Assembly (NCBI RefSeq): GCF_035961655.1
Contig: NZ_CP108393.1
Location: forward strand, 4,323,501-4,387,500
Source: Streptomyces sp. NBC_01317
Lineage (GTDB): Bacteria > Actinomycetota > Actinomycetes > Streptomycetales > Streptomycetaceae
Length of the DNA: 64,000 nt
Direction: 5' to 3'
In this document: positions 17,925 to 25,135 of the stretch, in pieces
How positions within the stretch are numbered: position 1 is the stretch's first letter
How the letters are laid out: each line of letters opens with the position of its first letter
Notes under the pieces: generated by a model
What the model was told of the DNA's origin: nothing
What the model saw: the letters and a program-made list of their open reading frames with translations, nothing else
Databases searched by the model: none
Made by a program: the position numbers and the translations under genes

Positions 17925-17947
17925 GCAGGTCAGCGTAGACGCTGGTC

Positions 17948-17982
17948 AGAAGGGGTGCCCCTCACTGAGGGACACCCCTTCT
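17948..17982. terminator. Hairpin after tRNA-Ser(TGA)
   Basis: A 10-bp perfect stem, AGAAGGGGTG/CACCCCTTCT, around a 15-nt loop. It lies 25 bp after the tRNA and is likely to terminate it and/or the facing integrase remnant. Confidence 0.75.
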
Positions 17983-18067
17983 GCGTTCACCCTGTCTCAC
18001 CCCGCCTCGCGGGTTTCCCAGTGTTGACCAGGGCGTATGGCCAACCTGTGGCCAGGATCGGCCAGGG

Positions 18068-18271
18068 TCAAGGAGCCGGTTGTTCGTCCTTAGCCTGGTC
18101 GGCAAAGCCCTGGTCGATCAGGTCGTTCATCCGCTCTTCTTCGCCGTCCAACACCTTTGCGTAGTAGCGCTGGAGAACGGCGATGCTCTGTCCGGCCCGA
18201 CGGGCGGTCTCAGCGAGACTCACCCCCGATCGCAGCCAGAAGGAGACGCAGGCGTGGCGCAGGTCGTACGA
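18068..18271 (-). pseudogene. Tyrosine recombinase (integrase) C-terminal remnant, element 1
   Basis: About 68 codons of the end of a tyrosine recombinase. It begins at the catalytic block SYDLRHACVSFWL (HxxR type seen as LRHA). Then come the helix SGVSLAETARRAGQSIAVLQ and the active-site Tyr region RYYAKVLDGEEE, ending about 140 bp from tRNA-Ser. This is the usual int-next-to-att position in actinomycete integrative elements. Everything upstream of the Arg-His block is missing and replaced at about 18270 by the truncated Pycsar-effector-like gene. The recombinase cannot be active. Confidence 0.85.
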
Positions 18272-18467
18272 GCAGCAGGGCCACACCCGCGCCCCCGACG
18301 ACGTACGCGGCGATCGGCATGGACGCGTCCTTGGCGACCGTCCACATCCCCGCCAGCAGCGCGCCGATGAACGCCAGCAGCAACGAGGTCTTCGTGTCGG
18401 TCCGTGCGATCTCCGCCTTCACCTCCGCATGAGCGGCGGCCAGGCTCTTGTTCAGGTCGGCACTCAC
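18210..18467 (-). pseudogene. Truncated Pycsar-effector-type (PycTM/DUF5706-like) membrane protein
   Basis: An open frame of 85 codons. The first 66 or so resemble the N-terminus of the small two-helix PycTM/DUF5706 effectors: AHAEVKAEIARTDTKTSLL, then a hydrophobic helix LLAFIGALLAGMWTVAK and the start of a second. At about 18270 homology stops and the frame runs out of register through integrase DNA to a chance stop at 18210. The GTG start overlaps the DUF6284 stop (GTGA). In intact Pycsar systems a uridylate cyclase makes cCMP or cUMP that activates such an effector; no cyclase is seen here. The family call is from memory of the motif pattern. Confidence 0.6.
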
Positions 18468-18733
18468 GCCGCACCCCCGGAGGTGGTCACCGTGGTGGTC
18501 CGGTTCGCCAGCTCCCGGCGGGCGGCCAGTACGCGCCGACGTGCCCGGCGGACACGGCGCGTGTCCAGCTCGTTGGTCGGCCGGTCCAGGGTCATGATCT
18601 GCGCGTCGAGCAGTTCGGCATCCGCCCGGATGAGCGGCATCTCGATCTCGATCGCGGCCAGTTCGGAATCCGTCGGCTCAAGCCAGGGCTCGAACGCCGT
18701 AACGGCGTCCTGAACAGTAACGATGTGATCCAT
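18464..18733 (-). CDS. DUF6284-like small protein of integrative elements
   Basis: An 89-residue acidic/basic protein, probably helical (PWLEPTDSELAAIEIEMPLI, then LDTRRVRRARRRVLAARREL). It resembles DUF6284 proteins that accompany Streptomyces integrative elements. GAGGAG lies about 9 nt before the ATG at 18733. It is translationally coupled to the truncated Pycsar-effector-like gene by a 4-bp overlap. Function unknown. A perfect hairpin (18772-18801) lies immediately upstream. Confidence 0.75.
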   Translation of the reverse strand: MDHIVTVQDAVTAFEPWLEPTDSELAAIEIEMPLIRADAELLDAQIMTLDRPTNELDTRRVRRARRRVLAARRELANRTTTVTTSGGAA

Positions 18734-19039
18734 GGGTCGTGCTCCTCATCAAGTGGGAACGGCCCGAAACAGCGGCCCCGGTGTGTCAGCACCGGGGCCG
18801 CGCGCCGTTGAAGCGGGCAAGGTTCCGGCTCCCCTCGGCCCTGGCCGTACGAGATGGCCAGGGGAGGCAACCGGCCGAAGCGCCGAAGCGCTGCGGAAGG
18901 TGTTGCGACGTGCTTGTTTGTCTCCTTCGGGACTGCGACCCCACTGCACCACATCTCTCCGAGGGCTGGCGTAAACGACAGGATCGAATTTGGCGAAACC
19001 CTCCGCACCGACCTTGGCCCGACCGTAGACTCACCCTTC
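18734..19039. other. 306-bp region between divergent island genes
   Basis: It contains the two hairpins (18772-18801 and 18839-18863). GC falls sharply to the right of about 18900, marking a change of sequence origin before the pentapeptide-like gene. No coding sequence is supported. Confidence 0.6.
18772..18801. terminator. Perfect 12-bp hairpin upstream of the DUF6284-like gene
   Basis: GCGGCCCCGGTG and CACCGGGGCCGC flank a 6-nt loop. It probably terminated a gene, now lost, that lay upstream on the minus strand. A second 8-bp inverted repeat, CCCTGGCC/GGCCAGGG, lies at 18839-18863. Confidence 0.75.
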
Positions 19040-20392
19040 ATGCGTTTGTTCCTCAGAAAGATAAAACCGTTTCTCACGAATAATCGGACGGCGCGCGCGA
19101 AACGCAGCGGAGATGCAGGGCGGCACACGCCACGAATGCCGAATTTCCCTCTCGCGTTGGCATTCGCTTTCTTGGCGGCTTCCTCTTGCGCTTGGCTCAT
19201 CTTCGCCGGGATGGCTCATCTAACAGGCGCTGACGTCGGACTGTGGCCCGATAAGAATTCGTCCCTACCGCCGGATAGGCTTTTCGATCTCACCAGAAGC
19301 ACTGTCATGGGAGCCGGGCTTCTCGCTGGAGTTTTCGCCATTGTGTACGCCTATAGAAAACAGAAGATCGAAGAAGCCGCTAGCCGCAGGGCTGATGCCG
19401 ATAGTCTCGGAACCAGGTACCAGAACGCAGCCGAGCAGCTCGGGAATGAGAGTTCTTCCGTACGCTTGGCTGGCGTCTATGCGCTGTCACGGCTCGCAGA
19501 CGAAGACGGTTCCCAGCGAGAGACTATATGCAGACTTCTATGTGGGTACTTGCGGATGCCGTATAACCCCTCCGCTCCACCCAACGGGGAGCGGGAAGTG
19601 CGTCACACAATCATGAAGGTAATCACGGAGCACCTACAGGAGCCTACGGCGGAGAGCTCTTGGTGTGGCTACGACCTGGACTTCAGTGGAGCCGTCTTCG
19701 ATGGGGGATCCTTCGCAGGATCGCACTTCATAAACTGCTACATAAGCTTCTCTGGATGCCGCTTTAGCTCCGGAAAGACTCTGTTCGATCGCGCGATACT
19801 TGAAGATGTCCACGTTGATTTCGGAGATGGAGAAAGTGATCCAGCACTATTTGATGGAGGCATAGTGCATTTTATCGGAGCACAGTTCAGGGCCGGATCC
19901 AGTGTGAGCTTCATTTTCGCCGAGATCGCCTCAGGGGGTCTGGAGTTTGGCGATTCCGTATTTCACCCGGGAAGTGTAACTACCTTCAGCGCAAGCAGGC
20001 TCGGCAGGGCTAGTCTAAGCTTCGGTGGGCCAGTCTGGGTAGGGGCAAAATTTCTCGGTGGCCGCGTCGACTTCGCCGCGGCCGAACTTGATGCAGGCAT
20101 GCTGAGCTTCATGGGTGCACATTTTTCTGGGTCGCACGTGGGCCTCGATAGCATTCGCCAAACCGGCACTTCCATCGTTTTTGATGATGCGTTGTTTGAT
20201 GCTGGGCGAGTAACGTTCACTGACGCGCACTTCGATTCCGGCGAGGTGACTTTTGAAGACACCGTCGCCCCAGAGGTTGTAGTGAGCCCGTGGCCCCTCC
20301 AACTGCCCCTAAGGCAGCGCAGGAGGGCAAGCCGGCGCCGCGGATGGCGTCCACCATTCGGGCTCGCAAGGTCCAAGGGCGGTCGCTTCTGA
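19040..20392 (+). CDS. Membrane protein with pentapeptide-like beta-helix repeats
   Basis: About 450 residues. Two hydrophobic helices (about 36-58 and 88-106) are followed by a charged segment (YRKQKIEEAASRRADADSLG). Then comes a helical module, RYQNAAEQLGNESSSVRLAGVYALSRLADEDG, typical of actinobacterial membrane pentapeptide proteins. From about 210 to 410 a repeat of roughly 20-25 residues of the form FxGAxF..GxVxF continues, best read as a right-handed beta-helix. GC is low and AGA, ATA and CTA codons are frequent, unlike neighbouring chromosomal genes. The start is uncertain: 19040 (MRLFLRKIKPF) or 19136 (MPNFPLAL). No ribosome site is clear. Confidence 0.8.
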   Translation: MRLFLRKIKPFLTNNRTARAKRSGDAGRHTPRMPNFPLALAFAFLAASSCAWLIFAGMAHLTGADVGLWPDKNSSLPPDRLFDLTRSTVMGAGLLAGVFAIVYAYRKQKIEEAASRRADADSLGTRYQNAAEQLGNESSSVRLAGVYALSRLADEDGSQRETICRLLCGYLRMPYNPSAPPNGEREVRHTIMKVITEHLQEPTAESSWCGYDLDFSGAVFDGGSFAGSHFINCYISFSGCRFSSGKTLFDRAILEDVHVDFGDGESDPALFDGGIVHFIGAQFRAGSSVSFIFAEIASGGLEFGDSVFHPGSVTTFSASRLGRASLSFGGPVWVGAKFLGGRVDFAAAELDAGMLSFMGAHFSGSHVGLDSIRQTGTSIVFDDALFDAGRVTFTDAHFDSGEVTFEDTVAPEVVVSPWPLQLPLRQRRRASRRRGWRPPFGLARSKGGRF

Positions 20393-20596
20393 CCTTGTCG
20401 CAGCAGAGCCACAACGGCAGTCACTACCAACAGCCGGTCGGCGCCAATCACCCTGCGCCAGCCGGCGGCCCGTGCGTGAGCCGAAGCAGCCCCGGTTCTG
20501 GAAGCCGTGGCCATCCTGCGGCCTAGGGAGGCCACGCCAGACGCGGGCGAGTGGTAAAGGCGCTGGCCAGGGGTGGTCTCGTGACAGAGAAGCGAG

Positions 20597-20656
20597 CGGT
20601 CTTGAAAACCGTCGTGGCAGCGATGTCACCGTGGGTTCAAATCCCACACCCACCGC
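20597..20656 (+). repeat. att copy 2: 60-bp duplicate of the tRNA-Ser(TGA) 3' end
   Basis: Identical over 60 bp to 17865-17924. The D-arm and acceptor 5' half are absent, so it is not a functional tRNA. It marks the boundary between two stacked elements or the right end of the first one. Confidence 0.93.
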
Positions 20657-20684
20657 ACCAGGTCAGAGAACGTGCTGATCAGAA

Positions 20685-20708
20685 GGGTGTCCCGGATCCG
20701 GGACACCC
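20685..20708. terminator. 24-bp perfect palindrome after att copy 2
   Basis: GGGTGTCCCGG-AT-CCGGGACACCC is fully symmetrical. It occupies the place held by the hairpin after the genuine tRNA (17948-17982) and probably shares its origin. Confidence 0.8.
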
Positions 20709-20727
20709 CTTCGTCGTGATCCCTGTC

Positions 20728-21285
20728 TCACCCTGAGCCGCCCCTGTACCGCGTTGGATCACTGCTTGTGGACCAGACATGGACCACGGTCCATCGCTCC
20801 CAGCGTCGCTGACCTGCGTTTCTCTGGGGAGGAGGAATCGCCGGGGCTTGCCGCACATGGATGGTCAGCTGAGCGCCGGTCGCTCGGCTGTCCAAGCACT
20901 TCTTGTGGTCCTCCACGTGAAGCCGGAGATTACGGGTGGGCTGAAGGAGGTTCTCGGAGACCAACAGACGGACTTGGAAGTAGCTGTTCCTGATGTCGGA
21001 GACGGCTTGCCCGATCATTGACCACATCTCACGTGATGGTTGGCTCTGGGCCTCAAGCGCCCGGCTGATGTCTGACGCAGCGATCGCGTACCTGTCGTAC
21101 GCGGCGAGTAAGGCACGGCAGGACTCCCGACGTTGCCCGCGGAGCCAATGCTCGTGATTGATCGTTCCTTGATCGTGCACTTGCCTGGCGGTGGCCCGTG
21201 CAGCCGTCTCTGCCCCGAGGCGTGTGCCTCTTACAGCAGCCCGGCCCCCGATGGCGGCTCCACTGATTCCACCTATGAGCCCCAC
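20728..21285 (-). CDS. Hypothetical island protein, Gly-rich hydrophobic N-terminus
   Basis: A 185-residue protein. A Gly/Ala/Ile-rich start (GLIGGISGAAIGG) is probably one membrane helix. It is followed by a helical domain with NHEHWLRGQRRESCRALLAAYDRYAIAASDISRALEAQ. This pattern is common in small Streptomyces proteins that accompany HTH regulators. The last 30 or so residues run into the att-flank palindrome region and may not be original. The GTG start at 21285 is tentative. It lies downstream of the HTH regulator gene on the same strand, with a 170-bp gap. Confidence 0.65.
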   Translation of the reverse strand: MGLIGGISGAAIGGRAAVRGTRLGAETAARATARQVHDQGTINHEHWLRGQRRESCRALLAAYDRYAIAASDISRALEAQSQPSREMWSMIGQAVSDIRNSYFQVRLLVSENLLQPTRNLRLHVEDHKKCLDSRATGAQLTIHVRQAPAIPPPQRNAGQRRWERWTVVHVWSTSSDPTRYRGGSG

Positions 21286-21455
21286 CTGCGGAGATCAGTG
21301 CTACAAGTCCTTCGTCCATGGATGCAGAATGCAGGCCAACGGCCCTGGATGGGGGCTGTTTTGCAAAACAGACAGACACCCTACGGCGAAATATGTAGGG
21401 CGTGTGGCAGGGATTCAGTAAAGCAAGGCGCTCTGTCGTGAATCCCCCGGTCTTG

Positions 21456-22580
21456 CTAGAAAGGAGGTTCGTTCTCCGCGCGACGTACTCGGTCTGCGAG
21501 CTTGGGGTTTCCGGCCTTAGTCAACTCATCTGAAAAATCGGCGTGCTTCCCGTAGGGGATCCCCCAGATGGCCTCCTTGATGAAATCGTCATCGACGTTG
21601 CTCTTCTTTGCTTCGAATGAGACGCTGTCGAGTTGGTACCAGCTCCTGCCGGCGCCTTTCATGATTTTGGTTCTGTCGCCGGGCTGTCCGTGAGCTCCGA
21701 TGTACTGAGCGAACTCGATTACTTGCTCCGAGTTGCGTTTCTCTCCGATCTGAGCCAGAAGAGCGTCGGCGTCACCCGAAAGCGTGGTGAAGCGAAGGTG
21801 ATTCACGATTCGGACAATATTCGGTGCGGGTTGCACCTTGGATAGGGAAGACAAGTAGGCGTTGACTAGCTCTGGTAGCCCCACCCGTCTCAGGCCGACG
21901 ATGATGGCGGGCGAAGAGAAGGCCCCATGCTTTCGCGCTACCTGGGCCAAGTAGCCGCCGATGACTCGATCTCGATCCGAAGTAGCCCAAGGGTCCGGGG
22001 AAGGATCCCACGGGTTTAGCTCCTCGACTGGGAAGGATTTGTCGAACGCAGCAATTATTTGCACTATCTCCTGCGGGCTCTCCTGCGCGGCCCTACGCAA
22101 GAGCTCTGTGCAAGACATTTCTGACAGTAGGAGCGCCTCAATGACCTCTGGTAGCCATGTCGAGACTGGGCGGTCGATCGATTTGGTTACGAGGTCCACT
22201 AAGTCGTGCATATGCGCTTGACGCAGAGGCTCCAGGTTCCACGGCTCTATATCTTCGGGCTTACTATTGCGCTGGGGTGACTGTGGGATTCTGAGTTCCT
22301 TCGCCCGGAGTGAGCTCGTGTATAGATCTCTCCAGCGAGATTTATCTACTTCCTGAGGGGTTAGTGGTGACTCGATTAGCCTTGCATGCTCTGCGATGGC
22401 TTCGACCATGCTAAAGATTTGCGCGAGGTTCGGATGCGATTTCCCCGTGATCTTTTCCTGGATTGTCGATCTCGCCATAGGGTTGTCATGTGCCTGCCTG
22501 GCGATTAGTCGCTCAATCTGCCGGTACGTGGGATTACCGGCTCTATTTCGCAGATCTTGTAGGCGCGATGCGAGGGTCAC
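21456..22580 (-). CDS. HTH (XRE-like) regulatory protein of the island
   Basis: A 374-residue protein. The N-terminal 65 residues form a helix-turn-helix of the Streptomyces XRE-like type (LASRLQDLRNRAGNPTYRQI, then ARSTIQEKITGKSHP). The long C-terminal part (about 100-374) is helical with Trp-containing motifs and no recognised domain. GC is clearly below that of the surrounding genes, indicating transfer. The GTG start at 22580 has GGAGC 7 nt upstream. It diverges from a 43-residue membrane protein, a context resembling paired regulator/small-membrane modules in mobile elements. Confidence 0.78.
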   Translation of the reverse strand: MTLASRLQDLRNRAGNPTYRQIERLIARQAHDNPMARSTIQEKITGKSHPNLAQIFSMVEAIAEHARLIESPLTPQEVDKSRWRDLYTSSLRAKELRIPQSPQRNSKPEDIEPWNLEPLRQAHMHDLVDLVTKSIDRPVSTWLPEVIEALLLSEMSCTELLRRAAQESPQEIVQIIAAFDKSFPVEELNPWDPSPDPWATSDRDRVIGGYLAQVARKHGAFSSPAIIVGLRRVGLPELVNAYLSSLSKVQPAPNIVRIVNHLRFTTLSGDADALLAQIGEKRNSEQVIEFAQYIGAHGQPGDRTKIMKGAGRSWYQLDSVSFEAKKSNVDDDFIKEAIWGIPYGKHADFSDELTKAGNPKLADRVRRAENEPPF

Positions 22581-22837
22581 AGTGGTGCTCCTTCGTCGTC
22601 CAGCTGCGTCCGGGTGTGTCCGGTAGCGTCCGAGACTGTCTGGCTGATCGGTCGAAACACTAGGTCAGTGCCCTGATAGCTGTCCGGTGTTTGCCGGAAC
22701 TTGCCATCCTGATAGCGACGTTGAAGGTGGACAGGTTCTCTGATGGGTGCCGGAGCAGCCGCGCTGACCTCGGGTCAGGCACTGCGTTTGTGATCGGCAC
22801 AGGAACGTCTCACTTGAGTGATCGGAGAACACGTCAG

Positions 22838-22969
22838 ATGAATCCGGAGAAGCCCGCCGAGCGGGAAGGTGGGGTTTCCTCAGGGGGAGCCACCTGGGCC
22901 GCTCTCATGACGGCAGCTTCAGCACTGGTTGGCGCCGTAGCTGCGATCATCACGGCCCTTCGCGGGTAG
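22838..22969 (+). CDS. Small single-pass membrane protein (43 aa)
   Basis: A 43-residue peptide. A charged N-terminus (MNPEKPAEREGG) leads to one hydrophobic helix of about 24 residues (ATWAALMTAASALVGAVAAI) and a short basic end. The ATG at 22838 has GGAG about 12 nt upstream, which is weak. It is divergent from the HTH gene. A 10-bp inverted repeat, GCCACCGCCC/GGGCGGTGGC (22979-22988 and 23045-23054), lies after it. It could be a toxin-like or regulatory membrane peptide; nothing proves it is expressed. Confidence 0.5.
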   Translation: MNPEKPAEREGGVSSGGATWAALMTAASALVGAVAAIITALRG

Positions 22970-23059
22970 AGACGTTTGGCCACCGCCCCCCAGTGTGGCG
23001 ACGAGAGCCAGTGCTGGTGGGGTGCCCCATGAACACTCCACCTTGGGCGGTGGCACCTA

Positions 23060-23394
23060 TCAGCGGCTGACCTGTCGCGCGGCTTTGAGTGCATGCTCGA
23101 TTTGCTGATTGGCGTGCTGCTGGCTGCGATGGATCGCCTTGGCGTAGAAGCGGAATAGCACGGCGATGCTGTGGCCGACGCGCCGGGCGACCTCAGCCGG
23201 GGAGACGCCGGACTCCAACCACAAGGAGGCTTCAGCGGCCCGGAGTCCGTACGGCACCTCGGCAAGAGGGTCTTGAAATCGTGTGGGGTGAGAACGACGC
23301 GGCGAGCAGCCTTCCAGATGCCGCTGTACTCCTTACTCAGGAGGCCGCCGCCGCGAGCGGCGCGGAAGAGTCGGCCGTCCTCGGCGGTGCCGAA
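23060..23394 (-). pseudogene. Second tyrosine recombinase C-terminal remnant, frameshifted
   Basis: A decayed integrase end distinct from that at 18068. One frame reads FGTAEDGRLFRAARGGGLLSKEYSGIWKAARRVVLTP (about 23394-23286). The frame then shifts and continues LAEVPYGLR, SGVSPAEVARRVGHSIAVLF and RFYAKAI with the Tyr region. The expected His of the LRH motif is Ala here (PYGLRAAEA). The 5' part is cut off at about 23395, where FG-GAP sequence in the opposite orientation begins. Inactive. Confidence 0.82.
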
Positions 23395-23398
23395 CTCC

Positions 23399-23986
23399 GG
23401 CTCTCCCGCCGACAGCGACGACCTCAGCGAATCGCTGCTCGACGGCGGTACGGTCGACGTCTTCTTCGGCGGGCCCACTGGGCCGAACACCCGTGAGCAC
23501 GCATTCCAGCACTGGACCCAGACCACCGTCGGCGCCTCCGGCGAGGACACGATCGGTGATCGGTTCGGTGGTGCCGTCACCGTGGGGGATGTCAACGGTG
23601 ACGGCTACGCCGACGCCGCGATCAGCGCCCCCGCCAACGACATCAACAGCCTCACCGATCCCGGCACCGTGTGGGTGATGCGCGGTACGGCCAACGGGCT
23701 CACCCCGAGAGGCCTGGCCAGTTTCAGCCAGAGCACGCCGTCCGTCCCCGGTGACAACGAGGACAACGACCGGTTCGGCGGCGCCCTCCGGCTCATCGAC
23801 GCCAACCGCGACGGCAAGGCCGAGCTGGTCGCCTCCGCGCCCGGCGAGGACACGGACGACGGCGCCGCCTGGGTCTTCCCCGGTACGGACAACGGCCCCG
23901 CCGGGGCCGGGTCGTGGTCCTTCAACGGTGCCACGCTCAGCGCGCCCGTTCCTGACGCCCGTTTCGGGGAGACTCTCGCCCCGTAG
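23399..23986 (+). pseudogene. 3' remnant of an FG-GAP repeat (integrin-like) protein
   Basis: About 195 codons with two FG-GAP-type blades. GDRFGGAVTVGDVNGDGYAD has the Ca2+-binding DxNxDGxxD loop. The second, DRFGGALRLIDANRDGKAEL, is followed by ASAPGEDTDDGAAWVFPG. There is no start, signal peptide or first blades: the sequence begins exactly where the integrase remnant ends. The intact family is secreted, with a beta-propeller and unknown ligands. The truncation implies that a deletion at the island edge removed the gene's 5' half. Confidence 0.8.
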
Positions 23987-24019
23987 CCCGTAGCCCGTAG
24001 TCGTCTTCTCCGCAGTGTG

Positions 24020-24052
24020 GAAGGGGTGCCTCCGTTGTGGAGGCACCCCTTC
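24020..24052. terminator. Bidirectional terminator, 14-bp perfect stem
   Basis: GAAGGGGTGCCTCC and GGAGGCACCCCTTC flank GTTGT, followed by TTTCTG. It lies between the converging FG-GAP remnant and the trypsin-like protease gene. Confidence 0.9.
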
Positions 24053-24077
24053 TTTCTGTGTGCGCGGGGTTGGTTTG

Positions 24078-24980
24078 TCAGGCCTTTTGGGCGCGGTCGT
24101 AGACCTTCTTGGCTGTGGCTCCGAAGATCTCCCCGTACATCTTGGTCGGGGTCAGTGAGTCCAGCGAGGCGTTGACCGAGATCAGGGTGCCCTTGCCCGT
24201 GGTGGTGCTGAAGCCGGCCAGCCAGGGGCCGCCGCTGGAGCCGCCCGTCATGTCGCACGGGATGGCCTGCGTGCCGTCGGCCTTCTTCGCCGTGCCGACG
24301 CACCGGAGGAGTTCCTCGCCGAGCTGCGGGCGGGTCGCCGAGTAGCCAAGGGCGGAAATGGTGCCGCCGACCGGGCGGTTGAAGGCGATGGCCTGGCCGC
24401 CCACGACGTCGGTGAGCTTGCGGCCGTTCTTGTCGGCGTCCACGACGAGGGCGGACAGGTCGTCCGTGGAGTCGTACACCCACGTACGCGGGGTCGCGGC
24501 GCTGCGGACCGCGAACGTGCCGTACGGCCTCTTGCCCTTGTGGTAGCCGGGGACGAAGACCATCTCCGTGTTGGTGTTGCCGGGCGAGGAGCCCCGGCGC
24601 ACGCAGTGGGCCGCGGTCATCACGGCCGAGCGGTTCGCGCTCTTCACGGCGGTGGCCGTGCACCACGTGTCGGCGCCGTTCGCGTTGACGAAGAAGAGCC
24701 GGCCCACCGTCTTCAGGGCAACGCCCTTGTACAGCTTGGCCTTCGGCCCGGTCGGGCCGAGGTCCACGGACTTCCCGACGGCCTTGATGCGGGCGGCCGT
24801 CCAGTAACTGAGGGCCGCCTTGCGCTCCTTGGCGGTGTACGAGAGGACCGAGACCGGGTCGGGAGCGGCGGCGGCCGTCACCGAGGCGGGAGCGGCGAGG
24901 ACGAGGACCGTACCGGCGACGGCGAGTCCCATGGCCCGGCCACGAAGGCGCCGGATCAGGGAAGTTGAGGTCTCGGACAT
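24078..24980 (-). CDS. Secreted trypsin-like serine protease (S1 family)
   Basis: A 300-residue exported protease-like protein. The signal peptide covers about 1-38 (GLAVAGTVLVLAAPASVTAAAA), then a pro-like segment. The triad is visible: His in VMTAAHCVR, Asp in DSTDDLSALVV and Ser in MTGGSSGGPWLAG. Cys pairs occur near His and Ser (WCTATAV, AAHC, LLRCVG, IPCDM). The ATG at 24980 follows GAGGAG by about 9 nt. The upstream gap to the enolase gene carries three 10-bp direct repeats (25093-25122). Confidence 0.9.
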   Translation of the reverse strand: MSETSTSLIRRLRGRAMGLAVAGTVLVLAAPASVTAAAAPDPVSVLSYTAKERKAALSYWTAARIKAVGKSVDLGPTGPKAKLYKGVALKTVGRLFFVNANGADTWCTATAVKSANRSAVMTAAHCVRRGSSPGNTNTEMVFVPGYHKGKRPYGTFAVRSAATPRTWVYDSTDDLSALVVDADKNGRKLTDVVGGQAIAFNRPVGGTISALGYSATRPQLGEELLRCVGTAKKADGTQAIPCDMTGGSSGGPWLAGFSTTTGKGTLISVNASLDSLTPTKMYGEIFGATAKKVYDRAQKA

Positions 24981-25092
24981 GGTGGTGTCTCCTCGGCAGG
25001 TGCGGCGGCAACAGCGGGCAACGGTGAGCGGTTCGCCCGGCAAGACCGGCGGACCGGCCCCCTCGGTTGCGCTGTCGGCGATCTGTGACAGA

Positions 25093-25122
25093 AGCAGGTC
25101 ACAGCAGGTCACAGCAGGTCAC
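25093..25122. promoter_or_regulatory. Three 10-bp direct repeats upstream of the trypsin-like protease
   Basis: AGCAGGTCAC is repeated three times without gap, once per helical turn, next to CTGTGACAG (about 25084-25092). On the coding strand of the protease this reads TGTGACCTGC three times, 113-142 bp upstream of the start codon. It is a candidate for cooperative regulator binding. Confidence 0.55.
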
Positions 25123-25135
25123 ACACGAGCCGCCG

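Noticed and set aside
18068..18271. A functional integrase gene
   Set aside because: Only the last 68 or so codons remain; the upstream catalytic Arg region and N-terminal domains are absent.
20309..20653. Minus-strand frame beginning MGVGFEPTVTSLPRRF
   Set aside because: It is the antisense translation of the duplicated tRNA-Ser end; this peptide start is a well-known artefact of frames across such tRNAs.
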